Origin: SIG653 sp045577455
Lineage (GTDB): Bacteria; Bacillota; Clostridia; Oscillospirales; CAG-382
Reading direction: 5' to 3'
NCBI GenBank assembly: GCA_045577455.1
Contig: JAZNIJ010000160.1
Span: forward strand, 1-64,000
Length of the DNA stretch: 64,000 nucleotides
The position numbers and the translations under genes were made by a program. Of this stretch, positions 26,981-37,002 are shown piece by piece. Each line of letters starts with the position of its first letter. Positions within the stretch are counted from its first letter, which is position 1. The notes below the pieces were generated by a model that was not told the DNA's origin, did not search any database, and worked only from the letters and a program-made list of their open reading frames with translations.

Positions 26981-28720
26981 ATGAAAAATTCAAAACATTT
27001 GTTTCATAGCAAGTCGAAAGAGTTGGAAAATCATAACGAAGAATTGGTTGATGCCAATTCCCATACCCATATGCATAAAGAACATAATTTTTCAAAGTCT
27101 GCCCTTGCTCTTGCCCTTGCAATGGCAATTCCGCTTAGTGGATGCGGTGGAGATAACACCGATGATTCGTCGAGCGAGCAACCTGCAATTTCAGAAGAAA
27201 TTTCTGATGAAGTTAATGTTTCCGAAGATGCAACTGCTTCTGAAGATGCAACTGCTTCTGAAGATGTAACTGCTTCTGAGGATGTAACCGTTTCTGAGGA
27301 TGTAACTGTTTCTGAGGATGTAACTGTTTCTGAAGATGTTTCCGAAGAAGTGAGCGACGAGCCGTCAGTAGGTACAGGTATCACCCTCAGTGAGAAAAAC
27401 GGCAGTGTAACTCTTGAACCGACGGAGATAACTCTTGATAAATCAACTCTTTCACTCTCTGTAGGTGGAAAGGGGACATTAAGCACAACCGTTAAATACG
27501 AAACAGCAACAGTGACCTTTACGGCAACAACTCAGAACGGTGAAGCGGTAACCGTTATAACGGATAACGAAAATGTTGCAACTGCTGTTGTGAAAGCAAA
27601 CGGAAATGTAAACGAAATAACCGTAACCGCAAAAAGCAAGGGAAAAGCAACAATTAAAGTAACATCGGGTGGAGCGACTGCAAAATACATTCTTACAGTT
27701 AGTGAAAATAATGCTGTTGAGTGGACAAGCTCGTCGGCATCCGTTGCAACGGTTTCAAACGGTTCAGTGAGTGGAAAATCAAGTGGCAGTGCAGTGATTA
27801 CCGCAAAAACCAAAAACGGAAAAACGGCAAGTTGCAATGTTACAGTTACAGCAGAAGAAAAAAGCTTTGAGCTTGGTGACGGTGTTAACGCTAAAATCAC
27901 AGGCACTACCTTGACAATAAGCGGAAACGGATCAATGCCCGACTATTCCAAATGGGCAAAAACCCCTTGGAAGGATGCAAAAATCAAGAATATCGTTATT
28001 GACAGCGGAGTAACGGGAATCGGTGACAGAGCGTTTATGGGATGCACAACGCTGGAAAGCGTAACGATACCCGAAACTGTAACAAAAATAGGGTGGCACG
28101 CGTTCAGCGATTGTTCTTCCCTTAAGAGTATACTTATACCCAAAAGTGTAACAAGTATCGGTTCTTCCTGCTTTGAATATTGCAGTGGACTTGAAAGCAT
28201 AACCGTAGACAAGGGTAACCCTGTATATTGCAGTGAGGGTAACTGCTTGTATATTTTAGCAACAAAAATTTTGATTTACGGTTGTAAAAACAGCGTTATA
28301 CCGTCAAATGGAAATGTAACGAGAATAGGTGATGACTCTTTCCGTGGTTGTTCGTCCCTTAAGAGCATAACTATCCCCGAAACAATTGAGAGTATCGGCT
28401 GGTATGCGTTTTGCGACTGTACGTCACTTTCAAAAATAACGCTTCCTCAATCCCTTGAGAGTATAGACGATAGTGCGTTTTACGGTTGTACGGCGCTTAA
28501 AAGTATTACCATACCAAAAAATGTGTCAACAATTATGTTCGGAGCGTTCTGGGGCTGTTCGGCACTTGAATCCGTAACATTTGAGAATACGGAAAATTGG
28601 TATGTGACCAAAACGGAACATTCCAAAAAGGGCGAGGATATAGCTGTTGAAGATAAATCCAAAATGGCTAAATGGCTTACAGATACATATTTTGAATATT
28701 ATTGGTACAGAAAAAAATAA
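26981..28720 (+). CDS. BspA-type LRR lipoprotein with Ig-like domains
   Basis: 579 residues. A hydrophilic 37-residue N-terminus precedes a hydrophobic stretch and a lipobox LSGC (C55), so it is probably a surface lipoprotein. Then come acidic six-residue repeats (V/A-T-A/V-S-E-D, about seven), one or two bacterial Ig-like (BIG2) domains (ITLDKSTLSLSVGGKGTL, ASVATVSNGSVSGKSSG), and LRR_5 repeats of the BspA type (TLESVTIPETVTKIGWHAFS and similar). The C-terminus DTYFEYYWYRKK is shared with the other LRR proteins here. Likely adhesion or surface interaction. Confidence 0.85.
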   Translation: MKNSKHLFHSKSKELENHNEELVDANSHTHMHKEHNFSKSALALALAMAIPLSGCGGDNTDDSSSEQPAISEEISDEVNVSEDATASEDATASEDVTASEDVTVSEDVTVSEDVTVSEDVSEEVSDEPSVGTGITLSEKNGSVTLEPTEITLDKSTLSLSVGGKGTLSTTVKYETATVTFTATTQNGEAVTVITDNENVATAVVKANGNVNEITVTAKSKGKATIKVTSGGATAKYILTVSENNAVEWTSSSASVATVSNGSVSGKSSGSAVITAKTKNGKTASCNVTVTAEEKSFELGDGVNAKITGTTLTISGNGSMPDYSKWAKTPWKDAKIKNIVIDSGVTGIGDRAFMGCTTLESVTIPETVTKIGWHAFSDCSSLKSILIPKSVTSIGSSCFEYCSGLESITVDKGNPVYCSEGNCLYILATKILIYGCKNSVIPSNGNVTRIGDDSFRGCSSLKSITIPETIESIGWYAFCDCTSLSKITLPQSLESIDDSAFYGCTALKSITIPKNVSTIMFGAFWGCSALESVTFENTENWYVTKTEHSKKGEDIAVEDKSKMAKWLTDTYFEYYWYRKK

Positions 28721-28734
28721 TCAGGCAGAGCAAG

Positions 28735-28762
28735 CGGGCTTTGCCTGCTTTTCTGTGATAAA
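28735..28762 (+). terminator. Weak terminator-like hairpin
   Basis: AGCAAGC...GCCTGCT with one mismatch and a short T tract after the LRR lipoprotein gene. Confidence 0.4.
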
Positions 28763-28782
28763 TAAATATAAAAGAGGTAAAA

Positions 28783-30048
28783 ATGAACAGTTTTTTTGAA
28801 TTTGGAATAAGCGATAAAGTATATAAAATGGGAGAAGTGGCTTTAGATAGATTAAAGACACGCTTTGACGAAATAGACAGGATAGCGGAAACAAATCAGG
28901 CAAAGGTAATAAGGGCAATGCAGGATGCAAAGGTGGGAGCCCATTGCTTTGTGCCGTCAACGGGTTACGGTTATGATGATTTGGGCAGAGATACCCTTGA
29001 AGCGGTATATGCCAACTGCTTTAGAACAGAAGCCGCCCTTGTGCGCCCTCAGATTACCTGCGGAACCCACGCAATAGCAACGGCGCTTTCCGCAAATCTT
29101 CTCCCTGGTGACGAGCTTTTCTCACCCGTTGGCAGACCTTATGACACATTGGAATCGGTTATAGGGCTTCGTCCGTCTCCTTGTTCACTTATGGAAAACG
29201 GTGTTACATACAGAGAGGCAGAGCTGTTGCCCGACGGTAGCTTTGATTATGATGCAATTCGTAAATGTATAAACGAAAAAACAAAGGTTGTAACTATTCA
29301 GCGTTCAAAGGGGTATAAAATGCGCCCCACATTTTCCGTTGAGCAGATAGGGGAGCTTATTGCTTTTATTAAAAGTATAAAGTCGGATGTTATATGCTTT
29401 GTTGATAACTGCTACGGTGAATTTGTTGAGCTGAAAGAGCCAACTGAGGTTGGTGCAGATATTATGGCAGGTTCACTTATTAAAAACCCTGGCGGCGGTC
29501 TTGCTGCAAGCGGTGGATATATCTGCGGTAAGAAAGAGCTTATAGAGAGATGCGGCTATCGTCTTAATGCCCCCGGGTTAGGGTTAGAGGTAGGTATAAA
29601 CTTCGGTATACTTCAGTCCCTTTATCAGGGCTTGTTTTTCGCTCCAACAGTGGTTGCTTCTGCGGTTAAGGGTGCTATATTTGCCGCAAATGTGTTTGAA
29701 CCGTTGGGGTATGAATCTGTTCCGAATATGACAGAATCAAGGCACGATATTGTTCAGTCCATAAGGTTGGGAACACCTGAAAAGGTTATCGCTTTCTGTC
29801 AGGGAATACAGGCAGCAGCCGCAGTTGATAGCTATGCTTCACCAATCCCTGGCCCTATGCCGGGGTACGATAGCGAAGTAATAATGGCGGCAGGAGCGTG
29901 TATACAGGGCTCGTCTATTGAGTTGACCGCCGACGCTCCAATGCGTGAGCCGTATGCAGTGTATTTCCAAGGCGGACTCACATTTGCCCACGCAAAATTG
30001 GGCATACTTATGGCTTTGCAAAAGGTTTTGGAAATAGATGAGAAGTAA
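28783..30048 (+). CDS. Aluminium-resistance/methionine gamma-lyase-like PLP enzyme
   Basis: 421 residues of the family PF06838, common in Firmicutes and labelled aluminium resistance protein or methionine gamma-lyase family protein. Recognised by VPSTGYGYDDLGRDTLE, CGTHAIATAL, FVDNCYGEFVE, the PLP-lysine site AGSLIKNPGGGLA and SPIPGPMPGYDSEVIMAAG. GAGG lies upstream of ATG. Physiological role is not settled; a carbon-sulfur lyase is suspected from the fold. Confidence 0.88.
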   Translation: MNSFFEFGISDKVYKMGEVALDRLKTRFDEIDRIAETNQAKVIRAMQDAKVGAHCFVPSTGYGYDDLGRDTLEAVYANCFRTEAALVRPQITCGTHAIATALSANLLPGDELFSPVGRPYDTLESVIGLRPSPCSLMENGVTYREAELLPDGSFDYDAIRKCINEKTKVVTIQRSKGYKMRPTFSVEQIGELIAFIKSIKSDVICFVDNCYGEFVELKEPTEVGADIMAGSLIKNPGGGLAASGGYICGKKELIERCGYRLNAPGLGLEVGINFGILQSLYQGLFFAPTVVASAVKGAIFAANVFEPLGYESVPNMTESRHDIVQSIRLGTPEKVIAFCQGIQAAAAVDSYASPIPGPMPGYDSEVIMAAGACIQGSSIELTADAPMREPYAVYFQGGLTFAHAKLGILMALQKVLEIDEK

Positions 30049-30149
30049 GTGATGGGTGATAGGTGATAAGTGATAAGTGGTAAGTGGTAAGTGATAAGTG
30101 ATAAGTGGTAAGTGGTAAGTGGTAAGTGATAAGTGATAAGTGATAAGTG
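30049..30149. repeat. 7-bp tandem repeat (GTGATAA/GTGGTAA)n
   Basis: About 14 units of a 7-base motif (GTGATAA, with GTGGTAA variants) run directly from the stop codon of the PLP enzyme. Shorter runs of the same unit occur at 30237-30295, 37147-37182 and, on the other strand, 60101-60135. They are too regular for coding sequence and have no spacers, so this is not a CRISPR array. Confidence 0.9.
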
Positions 30150-30189
30150 TTGAGCTTGAAGCTGACAAGCACAGAAGTTACCAAGCTAC

Positions 30190-30520
30190 AGTACAACGCA
30201 TAGCGAAATAAAGTTTTTGGGTGTGGGTGTGCTGGCAAGTGATAAGTGATAAGTGATAGGTGATAAGTGGTAAGTGATAAGTGGGAAGCTGATAAGTGCA
30301 GAAGTTACCTTTATTTCGTTGCTATTTTGAACGAGATATATGTCTCAAACCCACTTTTGGCAGTTTCGGACGATATTATACCAAGTTGCAACACAACGCA
30401 TAGCGAATAAAAGTTTTTGGGTGTGGGTGTTTTTTCAAAAACACCCACGAAGCTCTCGTTGAGTCGAACACCCACGAAACCCACACTTTGATACCCACGA
30501 AACTATCGTTAAGTCGAAAA
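30190..30520. repeat. Dispersed intergenic repeat, copies a and b, with 7-bp repeats between
   Basis: Copy a (30190-30234) and copy b (30302-30520) share AACGCATAGCGAA, then AAGTTTTTGGGTGTGGGTG. Copy b adds upstream TTTCGGACGATATTATACC and a GTGGGTGTTTTTTC hairpin (30423-30448). A second run of 7-bp units lies between them. No protein-coding frame is credible in this 498-base gap. Confidence 0.75.
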
Positions 30521-30546
30521 ACTAAAAAATGGAGGAATGTACATTT

Positions 30547-33500
30547 ATGCAAAGGAAAAACATGAAAAAAATATCTGTTCTGTTGCTTTTCAGCATTTTA
30601 ATTTCCTTGTTTTCCAATGTTGTTTCAGCGTTAAAAGTAAACGGTGAAGCCGTGGAAAGCGTTGGACAAGCTACGCAACAGGATGTGACAATTGGTGAGA
30701 TTTCGCAAGATGAAACCCTTGAAACGGGTGATAATGCTGAAGGATTTTTAGCAAACAGCACCTTTAGGTATGGAGTAACACCTGAAAATGATGTTACCTT
30801 GTTGATGAGTGAAAAAACGGTTTTTTCTGAGTTTAAACAAAAACTCGGTTCAGATAAGGTGCTGAATATCACAAGAGACGGCAGTGAAATACCGTCAGAC
30901 GATATTATCAGAACAGGAGATATTATTTCAATTAACGGTGAAGAATCCATAGCCGAGGTTATTGGGGACGTTGACGGAGACGGCATTATAACTTCAACGG
31001 ATTATCTTCAGATAAAAAAATACTTTCTTAAAACCTTCGACCTTGAAGGTGCGTATTTTTCGGCAGGAGATACGGACAATAACGGTAATATAAATTCAAC
31101 CGACTATATTCAGGTTAAATCATACTTTTTAAAGATTTATAACTTTTTTGAGGTTGAAACAGAGATTGAGGAAACATTGGCAGAAGAAATGTTTCTTCCC
31201 AAATGTGGCAATGATTTTTCGTTCCTCGTGAATTTCAACGGCAGTTTGTCGGAGCTTTTGGAAAATGTAAAAGTATATCATGTTGTTGATGATGTAAATA
31301 TACCTGTAAATTACTCTGTGGCTGTTGACGGTGAATCTGTTTATAGAATCTCACCTGAAACTACATATGAAAATTATGAGATATATACGGTAGAATTGTC
31401 GGGAGACGCTTCTTTTGTCGATTACAAAGCCAAAAGTATAACTTTTGAAGTTGGCGGCCCCGATAAAGAAAATATTGACTTCGAAAATAATATAATCTTT
31501 TTGAAGAATTTAGAGAGTTTAAGCCCGGGTTATTATCCTTATACAATAAGCTTTGACGAAGAAAAAGAGCTGTATACCCTCACTCTTTCCAAGGGGGACG
31601 GATTTACAGACGAGCTTATAGGAAAAATATTAGCCGTTGGAGATTATTCATCTGAAGCAGAGGTGTTGGCTGATTCTTCAAAGGAGCTTTACTTTGGTAA
31701 AATTCAAAAAATATATCAGTCAGGCAAAAGCACAATTGTTGAAATGACAGCTCCTGAACTTGACGAGCTTTTTGCAACCCTTGATGTGTTTACAAATCAG
31801 TATTCGGGTGATATGGCAATTGAGTTTAATGAAGATTTAGAAAACGAAATTGTTGGAGCAATTCAGGAAAGTGATGCATTTGTTGAGCATATCGCAGCAG
31901 CAAACCTTGCGGCTAAAGATTATGCACTTGAACATGGCGTTGTTGCCGTGGATTTGGTTGGAAAATCCTTTAAGGATTATTTCGATTTTGAATTAACAAA
32001 AAAAGAGTTCATGCATCATGACGGTGGATATTGTACAGTGGATATTGAAGGGAAGCTCACTTGTACTATTCCTTTGAAAACAACAGGCGGTACGGATGTA
32101 GGCAGTATAAAAATCACTTGCACCGCAGGTATAAAGTCTGATATCTGGTTTTACGGTCATTGTAATACCAAAGATATGCATTTGGGAGTTACAACCAAAA
32201 CAACCGTAACTCTTGGTTTTAACTTAACGATTAAAGCAGAAGCATCTTTAAATGATGAGATGCACTATTATGTAAACAGAACAACGAAAACCATACATAC
32301 ATCAACTTGCCGTTATGTTGAGAAAGTGATAGATGTATCTCATATGGATGTATACACAGCAAAGGCATTGCTGAATCTATACCCCGATATGGATGCAATG
32401 AAAAAAGACGAGTGTAAAGTATGTAAGGCAGTATCGGGACTTGATGGCACAGCGTATGTTCTTAATATCAGCTCAAATACATTGCATTGCCTGAACTGTA
32501 TACATGTCACCACCATAGCAAACCACAATGTTTTTGAAATATATCCCGAGCACGTAGACGGTTATAATCTTTGCGAGGATTGCAAGCCGCAGGAAAGAGA
32601 AGCAAAAGACTTTGAACAGAGAATGCTTAACAGAATGCAGGGCGGCGATTGGGCGGCAGAGGTGGAAAAGCTCCGTTCGTTAATGCAAAACAGCGGAAAC
32701 GCATCTAACGGAAACGGCAAAGGAATGGATATAGGCGAAGTGCCGTTTAAGTTCTTAGGTGTTTTCGATTTCAGATTAACGTTAGAGCTTGTTTGTAACT
32801 TTGACCTTGAAGCAACTATCGATTGTTCTTTTACCTTCTATTCGGAAGACCAATTTGGCGTCAGAGTAGACCATAAAAATTCAAGTACATATCATAATCA
32901 GGTTGATAAATGGGATAAAAAAACAATTGATGTAACGGGCAAGGTTGACCTTGAATTAGGGTTGAATATCCATATAAACGCAAGTATAATAGGTCTCAAG
33001 GATTGCATAAGCGTATATTTGGATGCAGGAACAGGTGTGTATGCAATGCTTTCGGGCGTTTTGCATTTTGAAAGCGGAACTGCGGAAAACTTGGATAATT
33101 ATTATGCCGCTTATTTTGAAATGGGATTCTATTATGATATTAGTGGCGGTTTCAAGCTCTTTAAATGGGGTAAAGAAATAACTATCATAGAAGGCAGAGT
33201 TCCTATTTTGCAACGTGGTTATGAGAGAGCATATTATTCTTTTGAAAATTATGCTCCAACTTTGGATATCACTTTTAATTATACCCATTTGGGAAATACC
33301 GATGTTTTAGGCGTTGAATACTTCAATGTAAAAGAGTTGAAAAAAGAAACAGCAAAGTTAAACCCCGAAGGCGACGCACAGTATTATGTGAAATACGCTT
33401 TCAAAAATGCAGACGGAACAATAAATCCATATTTCAGTTACGGTCAGGGTGGTATCAAGATTTCCGACGATGCACCCAAAACATTTACCGCATATATGGA

Positions 33501-35640
33501 AATTACAGTTGTTCCAAAGTATGCACCTGTTTCAAGTATGTCAGAGTTTTTGTCGCAAGATTATAAAAACGGCTCTTCCGTTTTCTTCCTCGATACTTTG
33601 ACAGTGGAATTGAATGTGAAAGATGTAGGTTTAAGAGTAGATTATTATTTAGATCCATTAAAGGCAAATCTGACAGACGGCGTTTTGACAATCTGGGGCA
33701 AAGGTGATATGCCCGATTATTCGTCTTATTCTGATGTGCCGTGGTATAATGAAAGAGAGAAAATTACTAAGGTTGTTATAAAAAAAGGAGTAACAAGTAT
33801 CGGAGATTGTGCTTTTGCTCTTTGCTCATACCTTGCGAGCATAACCATCCCAGACAGCGTAACAAGTATAGGGGATTATGCTTTCTGTTGGCGCGACTCT
33901 CTTGCGAGCATAACCATCCCTGACAGCGTAACAAGTATAGGGGATTATGCTTTCTTTAGTTGCGACTCCCTTGTAAGCGTAACCATCCCCGACAGCGTAA
34001 CAAGTATAGGGGATTATGCTTTCGCTAATTGTTCCTCCCTTGCAAGCATAGTAGTATCAAGTGGAAATAAGGTATATCACAGTAAGAATAACTGTTTGAT
34101 TGAAACCAAAACCAAAATCTTAATAAAAGGTTGTAAAAACAGTATTATTCCAACAGACGGCAGCGTAACAAGTATAGGGGATTCGGCTTTCTATAGTTGC
34201 GACTCCCTTGTAAGCATAAACATCCCCGACAGCGTAACAAGTATAGGGGATGGTGCTTTCGGCTGGTGCGACGCTCTTGCAAGCATAACCATACCCGACA
34301 GCGTAGCAAGTATTGGGAGCGACGCTTTTTCTGGTTGCACGTCTCTTGCAAGCATAACCATACCGAAAAGCGTAATGAGTATAGGGTGGGGTGCTTTCGA
34401 TGATTGCGTTTCTCTTGAAAGTGTAATATTTGAAAATCCAAACGGATGGTATGTAACAAAAACAAATGGCGAATCAAGCGGAACAAAGGTTACAGTAACA
34501 AATAAATCCACCGCTGCGGATTATTTAACCGATACATACGAGTTCTACTATTGGTATCGCAATAGTGATTCGGGAAAAAATTATGATTTAGCTCCATTAA
34601 AGGCAAATCTGACAGACGGCGTTTTGACAATCTGGGGTGAAGGTGATATGCCTGATTATTCGTCTAATATTGATGTGCCGTGGTATAATGAAAGAGATAA
34701 AATTACTGAGGTTGTAATTATGAATGGGGTTACAAGTATAGGGGATTATGCTTTTTATAGTTGCGACTCCCTTGAAAGCATAACCAGCGGAGACAGCGTA
34801 ACAAGTATAGGGGATAGTGCTTTCGAGGATTGCTACTCCCTTGAAAGCATAACCATCGGAGACAGCGTAACAAGTATAGGGGATAGTGCTTTCGCTGGTT
34901 GCGTCTCTCTTGTAAGCGTAACCATCCCCGACAGCGTAAACAGTATAGGGGATAGAGCTTTCGCTTGTTGCGCCTCACTTGCAAGCGTAACCATCCCCGA
35001 CGGTGTAACAAGTATAGGGGATTGTGCTTTCGACTGTTGCTACTCTCTTGAAAACATAGTAGTATCAAGTGGAAATAAGGTGTATCACAGTACAAATAAC
35101 TGTTTGATTGAAACATCAACCAAAACCTTAATATTAGGGTGTAAAAACAGCGTTATTCCAACAGACGGTAGCGTAACAAGTATAGGGGATAGTGCTTTCT
35201 GTGGTTGCGACTCCATTACAAGCATAATCATACCCGAAGGCGTAACGAGTATAGGGGATAATGCTTTCACTTATTGCTTCTCCCTTGTCAGCATAACCAT
35301 CCCTGACAGCGTAACAAGTATAGGGGATTGGGTTTTCGCTTATTGTTCCTCCCTTGTAAGCATAAACATCCCCGACAGCGTAACAAGTATAGGGGATGGT
35401 GCTTTCGGCTGGTGCGACGCTCTTGCAAGCATAACCATACCCAACAGCGTAACAAGTATAGGATATGGCGCTTTCTATGGTTGCTCTTATCTTGAAAGTG
35501 TAATATTTGAAGATCCTTACGGATGGTATGTAACAAATACAAAGGGCGTATCAAGCGGGGTTACCGTAACAAACAAATCCACTGCTGCGGATTATTTAAC
35601 CAATACATACTGCTGGTACTACTACTGGGATCGCAAATAA
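30547..35640 (+). CDS. Giant secreted dockerin/LRR (BspA-type) protein
   Basis: About 1,697 residues, start at the ATG 11 bases after GGAGG. Signal peptide MKKISVLLLFSILISLFSNV with cleavage near VSA. A dockerin I-like pair of calcium-binding repeats follows at about 140-198 (GDVDGDGIITSTDY, GDTDNNGNINSTDY). Two Ada-like zinc motifs (IHTSTC...CKVC, LHCLNC...CEDC) are near 590-670. A large beta-rich central part is unassigned. Two blocks of LRR_5 repeats, about 23 residues each with near-identical DNA, fill about 1,040-1,690. The dockerin suggests docking to a cohesin; the LRRs suggest ligand binding on the cell surface. Confidence 0.85.
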   Translation: MQRKNMKKISVLLLFSILISLFSNVVSALKVNGEAVESVGQATQQDVTIGEISQDETLETGDNAEGFLANSTFRYGVTPENDVTLLMSEKTVFSEFKQKLGSDKVLNITRDGSEIPSDDIIRTGDIISINGEESIAEVIGDVDGDGIITSTDYLQIKKYFLKTFDLEGAYFSAGDTDNNGNINSTDYIQVKSYFLKIYNFFEVETEIEETLAEEMFLPKCGNDFSFLVNFNGSLSELLENVKVYHVVDDVNIPVNYSVAVDGESVYRISPETTYENYEIYTVELSGDASFVDYKAKSITFEVGGPDKENIDFENNIIFLKNLESLSPGYYPYTISFDEEKELYTLTLSKGDGFTDELIGKILAVGDYSSEAEVLADSSKELYFGKIQKIYQSGKSTIVEMTAPELDELFATLDVFTNQYSGDMAIEFNEDLENEIVGAIQESDAFVEHIAAANLAAKDYALEHGVVAVDLVGKSFKDYFDFELTKKEFMHHDGGYCTVDIEGKLTCTIPLKTTGGTDVGSIKITCTAGIKSDIWFYGHCNTKDMHLGVTTKTTVTLGFNLTIKAEASLNDEMHYYVNRTTKTIHTSTCRYVEKVIDVSHMDVYTAKALLNLYPDMDAMKKDECKVCKAVSGLDGTAYVLNISSNTLHCLNCIHVTTIANHNVFEIYPEHVDGYNLCEDCKPQEREAKDFEQRMLNRMQGGDWAAEVEKLRSLMQNSGNASNGNGKGMDIGEVPFKFLGVFDFRLTLELVCNFDLEATIDCSFTFYSEDQFGVRVDHKNSSTYHNQVDKWDKKTIDVTGKVDLELGLNIHINASIIGLKDCISVYLDAGTGVYAMLSGVLHFESGTAENLDNYYAAYFEMGFYYDISGGFKLFKWGKEITIIEGRVPILQRGYERAYYSFENYAPTLDITFNYTHLGNTDVLGVEYFNVKELKKETAKLNPEGDAQYYVKYAFKNADGTINPYFSYGQGGIKISDDAPKTFTAYMEITVVPKYAPVSSMSEFLSQDYKNGSSVFFLDTLTVELNVKDVGLRVDYYLDPLKANLTDGVLTIWGKGDMPDYSSYSDVPWYNEREKITKVVIKKGVTSIGDCAFALCSYLASITIPDSVTSIGDYAFCWRDSLASITIPDSVTSIGDYAFFSCDSLVSVTIPDSVTSIGDYAFANCSSLASIVVSSGNKVYHSKNNCLIETKTKILIKGCKNSIIPTDGSVTSIGDSAFYSCDSLVSINIPDSVTSIGDGAFGWCDALASITIPDSVASIGSDAFSGCTSLASITIPKSVMSIGWGAFDDCVSLESVIFENPNGWYVTKTNGESSGTKVTVTNKSTAADYLTDTYEFYYWYRNSDSGKNYDLAPLKANLTDGVLTIWGEGDMPDYSSNIDVPWYNERDKITEVVIMNGVTSIGDYAFYSCDSLESITSGDSVTSIGDSAFEDCYSLESITIGDSVTSIGDSAFAGCVSLVSVTIPDSVNSIGDRAFACCASLASVTIPDGVTSIGDCAFDCCYSLENIVVSSGNKVYHSTNNCLIETSTKTLILGCKNSVIPTDGSVTSIGDSAFCGCDSITSIIIPEGVTSIGDNAFTYCFSLVSITIPDSVTSIGDWVFAYCSSLVSINIPDSVTSIGDGAFGWCDALASITIPNSVTSIGYGAFYGCSYLESVIFEDPYGWYVTNTKGVSSGVTVTNKSTAADYLTNTYCWYYYWDRK

Positions 35641-35702
35641 AAAGCTTTATTGGTGATATGTGATAAGATTGAAGTGTGAAGTGTGGAGTTTGGAGCTTGC
35701 AA

Positions 35703-35955
35703 GTGAAAAAGTTATCTTTGTTCCACCAAATATGGATAATGATACAACTACACAGCATACCCCCACTTTTAGCATTTTCGGACTATTATACTAATCCTCA
35801 ACATAACGCATAGCGGATTAAAAGTTTTTGGGTGTGGGTGTTTTTTCAAAAACACCCACAAAACCTTCGTTAAAGAAAACCAAAGTTGAAGCAACCCCGC
35901 GTCTGACACCCACGAAAACTATCGTTAAAGCAAACACCCACGAAAACAAAAGTTA
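35703..35955. repeat. Dispersed intergenic repeat, copy c
   Basis: Shares GTGAAAAAGTTA, TTTTCGGACTATTATAC, AACGCATAGCGGA, AAAAGTTTTTGGGTGTGGGTG and the GTGGGTG...CACCCAC hairpin (35834-35859) with copies b and d, followed by repeated ACACCCACGAAAAC. The 361-base gap between the LRR gene and the XRE gene is filled by it. Confidence 0.75.
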
Positions 35956-36001
35956 ATGCAAATAAAAAAATCTGCACCATTTTTGATGCAGACTTAATAT
36001 G

Positions 36002-36334
36002 TTAATTCTTCTTGTGGCTATGATTTATCATTGTATCAATGACATCGTAGATACGAAGTCGGTCTTCTTCTGACAGCTTTTCAATTTGTTCGGTGAGCTT
36101 TGAGCTTTTAACTTTATAACCCGTTGTAATAACATCAGCAAGCAATAAATCAGCCGAAACTTCTAATGCGTTGGCTATTTCTATAAACTTATCCAAGCGA
36201 GGAAGCCGTTCGCCTCGTTCAATCATTCCGATATATGTTACGCTTAAATTAGTTTTTTCCGCAAGGTCATCTTGACGCATATATTTCGCTTCTCTATATT
36301 GGCGTATTCTTTTTCCAATGGATGTTTTTGACAT
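36002..36334 (-). CDS. XRE-family transcriptional regulator
   Basis: 110 residues. The HTH is RQDDLAEKTNLSVTYIGMIE followed by RGERLPRLDKFIEIANALEV; the C-terminal half is a short helical extension (TEQIEKLSEEDRLRIYDVID). SinR/Rgg-like small regulator. It is convergent with the LRR gene and divergent from the SLOG gene 151 bases away, so it may regulate the SLOG gene or itself. The same type of protein is at 62451-62789. Confidence 0.85.
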   Translation of the reverse strand: MSKTSIGKRIRQYREAKYMRQDDLAEKTNLSVTYIGMIERGERLPRLDKFIEIANALEVSADLLLADVITTGYKVKSSKLTEQIEKLSEEDRLRIYDVIDTMINHSHKKN

Positions 36335-36485
36335 CGTGTATTCCTGCTTTCAATTTTTGTGTAACTAACAGTATAAGTATACAACATTTAGTTTTGATTA
36401 TACAGAAACATAGCGTATTAAAACATAACACTCTGTTGCTTTTTTAGCTAAAATATGTTATTATCTAAAAACACGGAGGAAATTT

Positions 36486-36935
36486 GTGAAAAAAACAACC
36501 GCTATGTTTATAGGACACAGGGACATTCACGAAGAAAATGAAACAGCAATAAGGGATTATATAATAACGCTGATAAATAGTGGCATAACAGATTTTCTTT
36601 GCGGAGGAATGGGAAACTTTGATTGGATGTGTGCAAGAATGGTTTATGAGTTGAAGAAAGAGTATAAATATATTCGTTGTTTTTTAGTCATACCCTATCT
36701 TACATTTAACATAAAAGAGCGCATTTATTTTGATGATGTTATTTATCCCGAAGGATTGGAAAAATATCACTTCAAATCGGCAATTATTGCTCGGAATAAA
36801 TATATGATTGAGAATTCTTCACACGCTGTATGTTTCGTTTCATATACTTTCGGTGGAGCAATTCAAACATATAAAAAAGCTGTGAAAAAAGGATTGATAA
36901 TCAAAAATTTCGGTTCTTTGTCAGCATCGTTGTAG
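36486..36935 (+). CDS. SLOG-superfamily (DUF1273/YpsA-like) nucleotide-binding protein
   Basis: GTG start after GGAGGAAATTT. 149 residues with FIGHRDI at the start and GITDFLCGGMGNFDWMCARM, the conserved GG and D of a SLOG Rossmann fold, later VCFVSYTFGGAIQTYKKA. SLOG proteins bind or sense nucleotide-derived ligands; YpsA-like ones are widespread in Firmicutes with unclear roles. It stands alone, divergent from an XRE gene. Confidence 0.8.
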   Translation: MKKTTAMFIGHRDIHEENETAIRDYIITLINSGITDFLCGGMGNFDWMCARMVYELKKEYKYIRCFLVIPYLTFNIKERIYFDDVIYPEGLEKYHFKSAIIARNKYMIENSSHAVCFVSYTFGGAIQTYKKAVKKGLIIKNFGSLSASL

Positions 36936-37002
36936 TGATTGAAAATTGAAAAGTAGAGGGTGGAGTTTGGAGTGTTGAGCGTGGAGCGTGGAGCTGACGT
37001 GT

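Noticed and set aside
30049..30149. Possible CRISPR array
   Set aside because: The 7-bp units are contiguous with no spacers, and no cas gene is present.
34145..35554. Antisense frames in the LRR gene (RNHRKHxPLYLLRC repeats)
   Set aside because: Mirror readings of the repeated LRR codons; the sense frame is clearly the gene.
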